Origin: Vibrio celticus
GTDB taxonomy: Bacteria > Pseudomonadota > Gammaproteobacteria > Enterobacterales > Vibrionaceae
Length of the DNA stretch: 64,000 nucleotides
Direction: 5' to 3'
Assembly (NCBI RefSeq): GCF_024347335.1
Contig: NZ_AP025463.1
Span: 1,116,001 to 1,180,000, forward strand
Both the position numbers and the translations under genes were made by a program. The notes under the pieces were generated by a model that worked only from the letters and a program-made list of their open reading frames with translations, searched no databases and was not told the DNA's origin. Shown here piece after piece: positions 26,364 to 34,556 of this stretch (positions within the stretch are counted from its first letter, which is position 1; each line of letters starts with the position of its first letter).

Positions 26364-26714
26364 ATGGCTGAAGAAACCATTTTTACTAAGATCATCAACA
26401 AAGAAATCCCAGCAGATCTACTATACCAAGACGATTTAGTAACCGCATTTCGCGATATTAACCCTCGCGCGCCAAGCCATATCCTAATCATCCCAAACAA
26501 GCTGATTCCGACAACCAACGATGTTGAAGTCGAAGATGAAGCGATGATGGGGCGCATGTTTACTGTTGCTCGCAAGTTAGCAAAAGAAGAAGGCATCGCA
26601 GAAGATGGCTATCGTCTTATCGTGAACTGTAACTCTCACGGTGGCCAAGAGGTTTATCATATTCACATGCACTTGGTTGGTGGCCGTCCACTTGGCCCCC
26701 TATTAATGAGCTAA
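26364..26714 (+). CDS. hinT: HIT-family purine nucleoside phosphoramidase
   Basis: A cytoplasmic nucleotide hydrolase of 116 residues that acts on AMP-linked phosphoramidates. The histidine triad HIHMHLVGG is near the C-terminus, with HGGQEVYH before it, and the N-terminus EETIFTKIINKEIPADLLYQDD is typical of HinT. A strong SD (GGAGAGAAAC) precedes the ATG. It heads a block that matches the enteric order hinT-ycfL-lpoB-thiK-ycfP-ndh. Confidence 0.96.
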   Translation: MAEETIFTKIINKEIPADLLYQDDLVTAFRDINPRAPSHILIIPNKLIPTTNDVEVEDEAMMGRMFTVARKLAKEEGIAEDGYRLIVNCNSHGGQEVYHIHMHLVGGRPLGPLLMS

Positions 26715-26770
26715 TAAAAAGTTAATGAGCTAATGAAAAGCTAACGAGTTAATGAAAGCTAATGCGCTAG
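26707..26770. repeat. Imperfect repeats after hinT
   Basis: The region following the hinT stop repeats variants of AGCTAATGAAA four times (agctaataaaa, gagctaatgaaa, agctaacgag, agctaatgcg). No coding potential is visible, and nothing else was found in the 275 bases before the next gene. Confidence 0.5.
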
Positions 26771-26989
26771 TTTAAACGCTCTCATTAGTGGGTTAACACA
26801 AGTAGTTAGTTGGAAAATTTGTAGTTTGTATGCCAACTTTAAGTTCTATCTGTTGTCTGAATGTCGGCATCGCTTAGGCAGAGGCTATCTCAGTAGGGTT
26901 TCACTGGCTTGAGATCCTTTTTACAACACGTTTCGTTTTGATAATGAGACTAATAAAGTTGGCATTTTAAACATGCACGGAGACGATAA

Positions 26990-28381
26990 GTGAAGCAACA
27001 GTTTAGATTCGCTTCCATTGCCCTGTTATCGGCGTTGACCGTAGGTTGTGCGAGTATGTCTGCAGGAAGCCTGTTCAGTCATTACAGCGCACAAAACAAA
27101 GCGATCTACCAAGCCGTTAAATCTGGAGATTATTCAGAGGCTCAACAAGAGCTACCAGATTACGCGGCAGGCGACATCCTTGATAACTTTGAAAGAGGCA
27201 GAATTAATCTGCTGGATCAAAAATACCCTGAGAGTAAGGCTTCGTTTGAAGTGGCTGATCAGGCGGTGACTGAGCAGCAACGCAAAGCCGTGATCTCAAT
27301 CTCAGACAGTGCAACCAGTGTGGGTGCGTTGGCTGTGAATGACAATATTACTGAGTATGTGCCAGCCGATTATGAGTTGGGCTTTCTTCATCTGTATCTC
27401 GGTTTAAATTACCTCAAGAAAAACGATTTAGAAGGTGCGGTGATCGAAATGCGTCGCGCCAACCAAGTTCAAGAACAAGCGAAGAAGCAACGCGAAGCTG
27501 AGTTAGACAAAGCTGCCAGCGATGCGAAGAAGCAAGGCTTGTCTGCCAATGTGGGTAGCATACTTGCCAATTACCCTGATGCGGGTAAAAAGCTGCAGTC
27601 GATACAGAATGCGTATCTGATGTTCTTGTCTGGTCTGCTTTATGAAGCTTCAAATGATTTGAACAGCGCCTACGTTGACTATCGTCGTGCTTTGGCTGTG
27701 ATGCCAGATAACCAAGAAATCATCGATAGAACCATGGCAACAGCCGCTCGTTTAGGGATGCGACAAGATTTAGCGACATTAGAAAAACGCTATAAGCAAT
27801 CTTCTAAACTTAGTGCAGGTGAAGGGCGAGTGATTGTTCTTCAAGAGCAGAGCGCTGTACAAGCTATGGACAGTTGGCGACTAGATTTACCTGTTTATGA
27901 CAGTCGCGATCAGGGGGCAATATACTCTCTTGCGCTGCCATATTACCCAAGTCAAAACGTAGAGCGTTTTTCTGCCTTGCGAATCAACGGTCAGCCGTTA
28001 CAAGAACACTTGATCACTGACGTAAACGCGATGGCGCAGAACGATTTATCGGAACGTATGACGAGCATTGTTATTCGCCAAGCGCTGCGTGTCGTCGCGA
28101 AAGATCGCATTCGTAAAGAAGCAACCAAAGGCGATGATGTCGGTAATATTCTGTTCAACGTGTGGAACACACTGACAGAGCAACCAGACACTCGCAGTTG
28201 GCAATCATTACCTGCAGAGATTAACAGCAGCACGTTTGTAGCAAACAGCGGTCAATATACGTTAGAAGCGGGCGCTAAAACGTACGACTTTGATATTCGA
28301 GAAGGGCAGACCACCTTGGTGTGGATTTCTCGACAAGGAAACAACGCAACAATGTGGCATAAACAGCTAGGGAGGCTGTAA
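26990..28381 (+). CDS. Lipoprotein with TPR-like repeats (COG3014 family)
   Basis: A 463-residue lipoprotein. The signal sequence ends in the lipobox LTVGC with Cys20 as the lipidated residue. Residues 30-290 look like helical TPR repeats (DYSEAQQELPDY; LGLNYLKKNDLEGAVIEMRRANQ; ASNDLNSAYVDYRRALAVMPDN). The C-terminal part is mostly beta. It starts at a GTG with GGAGA upstream. Its stop overlaps the ycfL start, and it is absent from the E. coli version of this block. Likely roles are in cell-envelope assembly with LpoB, by context only. Confidence 0.85.
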   Translation: MKQQFRFASIALLSALTVGCASMSAGSLFSHYSAQNKAIYQAVKSGDYSEAQQELPDYAAGDILDNFERGRINLLDQKYPESKASFEVADQAVTEQQRKAVISISDSATSVGALAVNDNITEYVPADYELGFLHLYLGLNYLKKNDLEGAVIEMRRANQVQEQAKKQREAELDKAASDAKKQGLSANVGSILANYPDAGKKLQSIQNAYLMFLSGLLYEASNDLNSAYVDYRRALAVMPDNQEIIDRTMATAARLGMRQDLATLEKRYKQSSKLSAGEGRVIVLQEQSAVQAMDSWRLDLPVYDSRDQGAIYSLALPYYPSQNVERFSALRINGQPLQEHLITDVNAMAQNDLSERMTSIVIRQALRVVAKDRIRKEATKGDDVGNILFNVWNTLTEQPDTRSWQSLPAEINSSTFVANSGQYTLEAGAKTYDFDIREGQTTLVWISRQGNNATMWHKQLGRL

Positions 28382-28764
28382 TGAAAAAGTGGTTAATGAG
28401 CTTAGCAGCGGTTATGGCTCTGGCTGGTTGTGCTGATAATACAGCTGGTGTAAGGGTCGATAGTCTGACTCAGAACGTTTTCTTTGGTGACAAGGTATTG
28501 GGCAGCCGTTTACAGGTTGAAGATATTCGCACCGATCTGGTTGATGGTCATACGCGAGGAATCGTTCGTTTAAACAGTAACTATAAAGGCGATCAACATA
28601 TCCTTTATCGTTTTTACTGGTACGACGATGCCGGGCTTGAGGTCAACCTTAAACAAGGTCCTTGGAAGCAAGCGATTGTTCGTGGTTTTGAAAGTATTTC
28701 GTTGTCGGAAGTGTCGGTAAACCCGAAAGCGACTCAGTTCAGAGTCCAGTTCCGAGAACAGTAA
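28381..28764 (+). CDS. ycfL: YcfL-family lipoprotein (DUF1425)
   Basis: A 127-residue lipoprotein with lipidated Cys17 (MALAGC). The mature part is a small beta-rich domain (HILYRFYWYDDAGLEV; FESISLSEVSVNPKATQFRVQFRE) that matches the DUF1425 family. The start overlaps the previous stop by one base. Its position directly before lpoB is conserved in E. coli, which suggests a peptidoglycan or envelope role; the biochemical function is unknown. Confidence 0.9.
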   Translation: MKKWLMSLAAVMALAGCADNTAGVRVDSLTQNVFFGDKVLGSRLQVEDIRTDLVDGHTRGIVRLNSNYKGDQHILYRFYWYDDAGLEVNLKQGPWKQAIVRGFESISLSEVSVNPKATQFRVQFREQ

Positions 28765-28850
28765 GTTAGATTAAACGGGTCTAATGATTCGTAAATACAA
28801 GAATTTAAGAGTGTGGGTAACCCCGCTCAGTGATAAGTTGAGGAAACAAA

Positions 28851-29441
28851 ATGAAAAAGAGTGTCATTGCGCTACTAGGTTTAGCGGTTATTTTAGGCGG
28901 TTGTTCAAACAAGGTAAGCTACGGTGATGCACAAGCAGTAGAAACCACGACAATCGATTTCGGTTCAACTGACCTTCAAACGATTGCGGGTGAAATGGTC
29001 GATAGCATGATGGCGTCTGGTTCTGTGTCTTACATTACTCGTGAACAGCGTCCAATCGTGTTTGTAGAGCGAATCAAGAACAAAACAAGTGAGCACATCG
29101 ATACTGAGTCAATCACTGACACCATCAGTACGAAGATGTTGAACTCTGGTAAGTTCCGTTTCGTTGATATGGACCGTGTAGAGTCTGTTCGTGACCAATT
29201 GAACTTCCAAAACAACGATGAGCTTGTAAACCAAAGTTCAGCAATTCAATTCGGTAAAATGGTTGGTGCTCAGTACATGCTGTACGGCAACCTATCAAGC
29301 ATCGTTAAGAAAGACGGTAGCGACGAAGACGTTTACTACAAAATGACGATGCGTCTAATGGACCTTGAGTCTGGCTTGATTGAATGGGCTGACGAGACTG
29401 AAATCCGTAAGCAACAATCTAAGAGCCTACTAGGCCTTTAA
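28851..29441 (+). CDS. lpoB: Penicillin-binding protein activator LpoB
   Basis: An outer-membrane lipoprotein that reaches through the peptidoglycan to stimulate the synthase PBP1B in other bacteria. The lipobox ILGGC places the lipid on Cys18. The 196-residue length leaves a linker that is shorter than in E. coli. The globular domain carries the family sequence (PIVFVERIKNKTSEHIDTESITDTISTKMLNSGKFRFVD; GAQYMLYGNLSSIVKK). In V. cholerae the PBP1A-LpoA pair dominates, and this window also has CsiV, which acts with that pair. Confidence 0.93.
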   Translation: MKKSVIALLGLAVILGGCSNKVSYGDAQAVETTTIDFGSTDLQTIAGEMVDSMMASGSVSYITREQRPIVFVERIKNKTSEHIDTESITDTISTKMLNSGKFRFVDMDRVESVRDQLNFQNNDELVNQSSAIQFGKMVGAQYMLYGNLSSIVKKDGSDEDVYYKMTMRLMDLESGLIEWADETEIRKQQSKSLLGL

Positions 29442-29564
29442 TTTTGCTTACTTGCCAACTAAACGCAGCCAGTTTTGACAGCGTCTAGTATTGGCAGCGC
29501 TTAATTTTGACAGCGTATAGCTTGGTCACACGCCAATGCAGTGCATGATGTGCTGTTTATGAAG

Positions 29565-29595
29565 AGACACTGGCTTTTGGTCAGTGTCTTTTTTG
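29565..29595 (+). terminator. Terminator after lpoB
   Basis: AGACACTG and CAGTGTCT pair across a nine-base loop, followed by TTTTTT. It ends about 30 bases before thiK. Confidence 0.88.
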
Positions 29596-29626
29596 TAGGG
29601 AATGAAGACGTTTATAGGGAGTAAAT

Positions 29627-30481
29627 ATGGCAATTTTTTCTTGGTCTGAAGCTAAGCTTCTTGATACCAGTTTGAGTTCGCTTGATGGTTACTTTTCTGA
29701 GCCACCTGTTAGAGCTCAAACGCTGACCGGCGGGTTGACCAATCGATGTTGGAAGTTGGTGTTAGCCGATGGCACAGCGTATGTTTGGCGGCCAACCACT
29801 CCTATCACCAAAGCGTTCTTCATCTCTCGTCATGAAGAGTACCAAGTGCTGTCTACGATTGAACGTCTAGGTATTGGACCAAGTCCAATAGTGGTCAATG
29901 AGCAAGGCTTATTGGTTGAATGGATTGCGGGTGAGACGCTTTACGAAGGCTTAGAGCTTGATGATTTGTTGAAGACGCTGATCTCAGTGCATCTGGTTAA
30001 TACTGCGCGATTACCACTGCAACCATTCAGTTTCACGGCGCGAGTCGACCATTACTGGCTGCAGCTTGATGCGATTCATAAGACCGAAGCCTGCACTAAG
30101 ATTTATCAAGAGTGGCGCGTGGCTCCGAGTATTACCAATGTTGACCTGTCTTTGTGCCATTTTGACTTAGGTGGTTATAACCTAGTGAGAAACAGTGACG
30201 GCATTAAGATTATTGATTGGGAATACGCTGCGCTCGCAGACCCTAGGCTCGATTTAACATTAACCATTGCGGTTGCTGGCGTGCCAGTCACTGAAGCGGT
30301 TGAGAAGTACTGCCAGCTGCGAGGTATCGATGATGTTCAGCCTTGGCTCGATGGTGTAGAAGCATGGTTACCAAGAAGCCAGATGATGGCGATGCTATGG
30401 TATTTACTTGCTCATCAGCTTTGGGGCGATGAAAGTTATCTGCGTGAAGCAGAGGCTCTGAGTCACACTTTATGTAGCTAG
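29627..30481 (+). CDS. thiK: Thiamine kinase-like phosphotransferase
   Basis: A 284-residue protein of the choline/aminoglycoside kinase fold. The catalytic HxDxxxxN is His178, Asp180 and Asn185 (CHFDLGGYNLV), and the metal-binding Asp197 lies in IIDWEYA. The conserved position between lpoB and ycfP identifies it as the counterpart of E. coli ThiK (YcfN), which phosphorylates thiamine for salvage. Sequence alone would also allow another small alcohol as substrate. In E. coli nagZ follows; here it does not. Confidence 0.82.
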   Translation: MAIFSWSEAKLLDTSLSSLDGYFSEPPVRAQTLTGGLTNRCWKLVLADGTAYVWRPTTPITKAFFISRHEEYQVLSTIERLGIGPSPIVVNEQGLLVEWIAGETLYEGLELDDLLKTLISVHLVNTARLPLQPFSFTARVDHYWLQLDAIHKTEACTKIYQEWRVAPSITNVDLSLCHFDLGGYNLVRNSDGIKIIDWEYAALADPRLDLTLTIAVAGVPVTEAVEKYCQLRGIDDVQPWLDGVEAWLPRSQMMAMLWYLLAHQLWGDESYLREAEALSHTLCS

Positions 30482-30589
30482 GATCACGTTTAGGAAGTGA
30501 AAAATATAATTTCTCAGCTGTTACCTTTAAAACCTTGTTTTTCGTGTTAGATTGATCAAAACGTACCAATATTCAACGGGGGAGGTACA

Positions 30590-31129
30590 ATGATTATCTA
30601 TCTACATGGCTTCGACTCAACAAGTCCGGGCAATCACGAAAAAATACTGCAGTTGCAATTCATTGATGATGACGTTCGTTTCATCAACTACAGTACTTTG
30701 CATCCAAAACACGATATGCAGCATCTGCTAAAAGAAGTGCATAAAGTGATAGAGCAATCCGATGATCCGCATCCCATTATTTGTGGTGTAGGTTTAGGTG
30801 GTTTTTGGTCTGAGCGTATTGGTTTCTTATGTGGGATTAAGCAAGTGGTGTTCAACCCTAATCTGCACCCTGAGAACAACATGGTAGGTCGAATTGACCG
30901 TCCAGAAGAGTACGAAGACATCGCAACTAAATGTGTTGCTCAGTACCGCATGAAAAACAAAGGACGCTGTTTGGTAGTGTTGTCTCGTGAAGATGAAATC
31001 CACGACAATACCAAAACCGCTGCCGCGCTAGAAGATTACTACGACGTAATCTGGGATGAGAAAGAGAGTCATAAATTCAAAAAGATCTCTCAACATCTTC
31101 AAGCAATGAAAGCGTTCAAAAACGCTTAA
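30590..31129 (+). CDS. ycfP: YcfP-family alpha/beta-hydrolase-like protein (UPF0227)
   Basis: A 179-residue protein with the alpha/beta-hydrolase outline (MIIYLHGFDSTSPGN, GVGLGGFW, late HKFKKISQHLQAMKAF). The nucleophile elbow reads GVGLGG, with glycine or leucine where the catalytic serine would be, as also in E. coli YcfP, so it is probably not a classical esterase. GGGGGAGG precedes the ATG. The function is unknown. Confidence 0.92.
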   Translation: MIIYLHGFDSTSPGNHEKILQLQFIDDDVRFINYSTLHPKHDMQHLLKEVHKVIEQSDDPHPIICGVGLGGFWSERIGFLCGIKQVVFNPNLHPENNMVGRIDRPEEYEDIATKCVAQYRMKNKGRCLVVLSREDEIHDNTKTAAALEDYYDVIWDEKESHKFKKISQHLQAMKAFKNA

Positions 31130-31147
31130 TCAATCTGGATGCTTTAT

Positions 31148-31178
31148 AAAAGCAGTGCTCAATGAGTGCTGCTTTTTT
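31148..31178 (+). terminator. Terminator after ycfP
   Basis: AAAAGCAG and CTGCTTTT pair around a partly paired 13-base interior and are followed by TTTTTT in total. Confidence 0.8.
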
Positions 31179-31234
31179 ACATCTGAACTTTTGCGTTCGT
31201 GTTTCATAAAGCGGTTATCGCTGTTTTATCTGTG

Positions 31235-31267
31235 AGTTTGCGCATTTATAGATCAGTTTGCGCAAAC
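31235..31267. promoter_or_regulatory. Paired AGTTTGCGCA repeats upstream of ndh
   Basis: AGTTTGCGCA occurs at 31235-31244 and 31255-31264. The second copy forms the palindrome GTTTGCGCAAAC (31256-31267). The 20-base period puts both on the same DNA face, suggesting a dimer-binding operator of unknown identity. Confidence 0.4.
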
Positions 31268-31360
31268 GTTAACTAATTAGTCGCGAATCCTCATTGAGGG
31301 TAAGGATTTTTTTGTTGCGGTCATCTTTTTGCTATATATAATGTTCCAAAGCAAAATATT

Positions 31361-31374
31361 TTGACAAATATCAA
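31361..31374 (+). promoter_or_regulatory. FNR-like site upstream of ndh
   Basis: TTGAC, four bases, ATCAA matches the FNR consensus TTGAT-N4-ATCAA at nine of ten positions. In E. coli ndh is repressed by FNR without oxygen. The site lies just downstream of a possible -10 element (TATATA, 31335), as a repressor site would. Confidence 0.65.
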
Positions 31375-31641
31375 AAAAAATTGAGAGCGAGTGAAAAAAC
31401 TTGCCCATAATTTGTGTTCTGCCTCTCAGGTAGTCACCTTTTTTATCCATGTGAGCAAAGCAACAAACCAACATTTGTTGTTTGTAATCCCTCTAACTAC
31501 TCGGTGAGCTGTCGTTATTCTTTTTCGCGGTAATCCAATTTGTAACAGCCTTCGCATTCAAGGCCGAGTAGATACATAGAATTTATCGGTTGGAGTAATC
31601 GAGCCGAACCCCATTTATTCATTTTGTAGAGGATTGTCATT

Positions 31642-32931
31642 GTGACAAAAATTATCGTAGTAGGCGGCGGTGCTGGTGGTTTAGAGCTAGCAACTAAGCT
31701 AGGCCGCACTTTTGGTCGTAAGAAACGTGCCCAGATCACTCTGGTAGACCGTAAAGCAAGCCACCTATGGAAACCATTACTTCATGAAGTAGCAACTGGC
31801 TCTCTGGATGAAGGTGTTGATGCATTAAGCTACCGTGCACACGCAAAAAACCATTACTTCGATTTCCAAATGGGCAGCCTGAACGACATCGATCGTGAGC
31901 GTAAAGTGATTGCACTAAGCGAGCTTACAGACGAACACGGTGAACTGCTGATGCCAAGCCGTGAACTTGAATACGATATTCTTGTGATGGCGCTAGGCTC
32001 AACGTCAAACGACTTCAACACTCCAGGCGTTCGTGACAACTGTATTTTCCTTGATAGTCCAGAGCAAGCACACCGTTTCCGTACAGAAATGAACAACCAG
32101 TTCTTAAAGCTTCACGCTAAGAACGGTCAAGGCACGGTAGACATCGCGATTGTTGGTGCGGGTGCAACAGGTGTAGAGCTTTCTGCAGAGCTACACAACG
32201 CAGTTAAAGAGCTTCGTACTTACGGCTTCGGCGACCTAGATTCAAGCAAGCTGAACGTAAACCTAGTTGAAGCGGGTGAGCGTATTCTTCCAGCTCTACC
32301 TCCTCGTATTTCAAGCGCAGCACACTCTGAGCTAACCAAGCTTGGTGTGAACGTTCGTACGAATACGATGGTGACTCAGGCGGATTCTGACGGCCTAACA
32401 ACCAAAGATGGCGACAAGATCCCAGCTCAAATCATGGTATGGGCTGCAGGTATCAAAGCACCAGATTTCATGAAAGATATCGGTGGTCTTGAGACCAACC
32501 GTATCAACCAGTTGGTTGTGAAGAACACGCTGCAAACAACTTTGGATGACAACATCTTTGCTATCGGTGACTTGGCGCAATGTACACAAGCAGATGGTTC
32601 ATTCGTTCCGCCACGTGCACAAGCGGCTCACCAAATGGCAAGCTGTGCATTTAGCAACATCATTGCTAAGTTGAACGGTCGTGACCTGAAAGATTACATC
32701 TACAAAGATAAAGGCTCGCTAGTTTCACTAAGCCGTTTCTCTACGGTAGGTAGCTTGATGGGTAACCTGACGAAAGGCTCGATGATGGTTGAAGGTCGTA
32801 TTGCTCGTGTGGTGTACATCTCTTTGTACCGCATGCACCAGATGGCGCTTCACGGCTTAATCAAAACATCACTGATGATGCTGGTTGGTCGTATTAACCG
32901 TGTACTTCGTCCAAACCTAAAGCTTCACTAA
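31642..32931 (+). CDS. ndh: Type II NADH dehydrogenase
   Basis: A peripheral membrane flavoprotein of 429 residues that passes electrons from NADH to quinone without pumping protons. The FAD-binding loop VVGGGAGGLELA opens the protein, and the NADH-binding loop is VAIVGAGATGVELSAEL near residue 170. DNIFAIGDLAQ is the second FAD contact, and the amphipathic C-terminus anchors it to the membrane. It starts at GTG 31642. Confidence 0.96.
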   Translation: MTKIIVVGGGAGGLELATKLGRTFGRKKRAQITLVDRKASHLWKPLLHEVATGSLDEGVDALSYRAHAKNHYFDFQMGSLNDIDRERKVIALSELTDEHGELLMPSRELEYDILVMALGSTSNDFNTPGVRDNCIFLDSPEQAHRFRTEMNNQFLKLHAKNGQGTVDIAIVGAGATGVELSAELHNAVKELRTYGFGDLDSSKLNVNLVEAGERILPALPPRISSAAHSELTKLGVNVRTNTMVTQADSDGLTTKDGDKIPAQIMVWAAGIKAPDFMKDIGGLETNRINQLVVKNTLQTTLDDNIFAIGDLAQCTQADGSFVPPRAQAAHQMASCAFSNIIAKLNGRDLKDYIYKDKGSLVSLSRFSTVGSLMGNLTKGSMMVEGRIARVVYISLYRMHQMALHGLIKTSLMMLVGRINRVLRPNLKLH

Positions 32932-32966
32932 TCAGGTAAGCCTTCTAAGGGCATTACGCTGATAAT

Positions 32967-32994
32967 AAAAAAGAGCTCTTTGGAGCTCTTTTTT
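32967..32994 (+). terminator. Terminator of ndh
   Basis: AAAAAAGAGCTC, loop TTTG, GAGCTCTTTTTT. The hairpin is symmetric with T runs on both strands, so it could also serve the minus-strand acetyltransferase gene that ends at 33043. Confidence 0.9.
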
Positions 32995-33042
32995 GATCGT
33001 GTCGCTTACGTGCTATCGCAGGTGTTGAACTCATTTCTGCTG

Positions 33043-33588
33043 TTAAGCCGTTGGAGGCAGCACAGAATAAACCACGCCATCTTTGGGCTTACCGTTAAAC
33101 AGAAATCGATTCTTGGCAATGGTTTCTCGCTCAGCGCCACACTTCTCTATCAACTTTTGGCTGGGTAGGTTCTCGGTATCGCAGACAATCTCCAAACGCG
33201 TTAACTTGAGTTGCGCGAAACAAAATTCAAATAGGGCGAGCATCGCTTCTTTGGCGATCCCTCTCCTTTGAAAGTCATCACCCACCCAATAACCTAAACT
33301 CGCCATATTAAAGGTGTGGTAAAGCTCATTAATCGCAACCATACCGACTAACTTATCGCTTTTTCGTTCAAAGATGCCAAAGCCAAACGCATCGGCTTTC
33401 ACCCAGTTTAAGCGAGTCGCCAGAATAAACTTCTCGGCTTCGACGATAGAAAACTCGCTATGACACCAGTCGACCCATGGCAACAAGCTAGGGGAGGACT
33501 TAACCAGTTGAGAAAATTCTTGAGCATCTGAGGCCTCAATGATTTTAAGGCTAAGATTTTGTGTGTTGATCTGAAATTCAGGGCTCAT
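33043..33588 (-). CDS. GNAT-family N-acetyltransferase (RimJ/RimL-like)
   Basis: A 181-residue acetyltransferase that uses acetyl-CoA. The acetyl-CoA loop is seen as RRGIAKEAMLALFEF, and the LVGMVAINELYHTFNMASLGYWVGDDFQ region is typical of RimJ/RimL ribosomal-protein or antibiotic acetylating enzymes. The frame opens at a TTG at 33600, but ATG 33588 is preferred. It is separated from csiV by a terminator. The substrate is unknown. Confidence 0.88.
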   Translation of the reverse strand: MSPEFQINTQNLSLKIIEASDAQEFSQLVKSSPSLLPWVDWCHSEFSIVEAEKFILATRLNWVKADAFGFGIFERKSDKLVGMVAINELYHTFNMASLGYWVGDDFQRRGIAKEAMLALFEFCFAQLKLTRLEIVCDTENLPSQKLIEKCGAERETIAKNRFLFNGKPKDGVVYSVLPPTA

Positions 33589-33660
33589 AAGACGTACCAA
33601 GTAACGTGTAAGTACTGAACAAAGAGAGTCAGTACAGAATAAAGATAGATAGCACTTAAT

Positions 33661-33683
33661 AAAACGCCCTCACTAGGAGGGCG
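33661..33683 (-). terminator. Terminator of csiV
   Basis: CGCCCTC and GAGGGCG pair across a five-base loop, followed on the minus strand by TTTTATT. Confidence 0.75.
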
Positions 33684-33725
33684 GATTGAATTATTTATAT
33701 AATTATAGCCGAATCGGCAAGTAAC

Positions 33726-34493
33726 TTACTGCGCTACACGTCTAACTTGAATTACCATTCCAAGAAGTGGGTGGTCAAGGTAGTGAGTTTCTGTGCTGCG
33801 CATACGACGTTTCTGGTCCATGCGGTAGCTCTTAAGGAACTCTTGGACTTCAACCATCGGAGAAATCTCAGTTAGGTTGCCCACTTGGACGTTGCTTTCT
33901 GCGCCACTTACTGGTGAATCTAGCTCGATTTGTTGCTCTTGTAGAGTTACTTCACGAACGCTTGGCGCTTTTAAATCTAATGTCGTTTCAGCGTATAGGT
34001 AGTGCTGAACGTAGATTTGCAGCTTGCCGTCTAATTCGTAGAGTGGCTTATCAATGGTCTCTTCTTGGAACCCATCAGCGCTGCCTGTAGTGATTGCGCC
34101 TTTTTCAGAGCCATCAGCATTAAACTGTTTAGAGAAATCTTTACCTGCTTGAATATGGAAAACAGGTGCAGAGCTCTTACCTTGGTCGCCTTGACGCCAA
34201 GCGGTATGCATCAGAACTTCAAAGCCAGCGTGTTTACGTAGCTTGTCTTTCTGAGGCGTTAACTTGTATTCCGAGTAAGGTAGCATTTGAACGCCTTTCT
34301 TTGCTCGGTATTGGGTATCTTGAAATGAACCAACGCGTTCAAGTGAAATCTTAGGCTGTGTATTTGGCCAAGATTCGTTCACCTTCTCTGCATCAACAGC
34401 ACGCTTAAAAATGATCACTTCTATATCAAATTGTCTCTGCGCCAAACTTGGCAGTGAGACGAACAATAGTAGCAGTGGGATCAGTCTTTTCAT
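33726..34493 (-). CDS. csiV: Peptidoglycan-binding protein CsiV
   Basis: A 255-residue periplasmic protein with a signal peptide ending SLA. The N-terminus of the mature protein (QRQFDIEVIIFKRAV) and the C-terminal RRMRSTETHYLDHPLLGMVIQVRRV are the signature of the CsiV family. In V. cholerae CsiV binds peptidoglycan and activates PBP1A through LpoA, and loss causes sphere formation with D-amino acids. It follows mfd on the same strand, and its SD (GGAG) sits just after a strong hairpin. Confidence 0.9.
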   Translation of the reverse strand: MKRLIPLLLLFVSLPSLAQRQFDIEVIIFKRAVDAEKVNESWPNTQPKISLERVGSFQDTQYRAKKGVQMLPYSEYKLTPQKDKLRKHAGFEVLMHTAWRQGDQGKSSAPVFHIQAGKDFSKQFNADGSEKGAITTGSADGFQEETIDKPLYELDGKLQIYVQHYLYAETTLDLKAPSVREVTLQEQQIELDSPVSGAESNVQVGNLTEISPMVEVQEFLKSYRMDQKRRMRSTETHYLDHPLLGMVIQVRRVAQ

Positions 34494-34506
34494 TTTTACT
34501 CCGTCT

Positions 34507-34528
34507 TCCAGCCGAACTACCGGCTGGA
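34507..34528 (-). promoter_or_regulatory. GC-rich hairpin between mfd and csiV
   Basis: TCCAGCCG and CGGCTGGA form an 8-bp stem across a six-base loop. It ends a few bases before the csiV SD and has no T run, so it may influence csiV translation or mRNA ends rather than end transcription. Confidence 0.45.
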
Positions 34529-34556
34529 TAATTTATATGTGCAAGTGGATTGGGTC

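Larger units (their letters stand above)
31130..31641 (+). other. Long 5' region of ndh
   Basis: About 510 bases lie between ycfP and ndh. They hold the ycfP terminator, two copies of AGTTTGCGCA exactly 20 bases apart (31235 and 31255), a possible promoter (TTGTTG 31312, TATATA 31335) and an FNR-like box at 31361. Minus-strand open frames here look spurious. Confidence 0.6.

Noticed and set aside
31277..31474. Minus-strand open frame upstream of ndh
   Set aside because: It runs across the ndh promoter region and FNR box, is AT-driven, and lacks a ribosome binding site.
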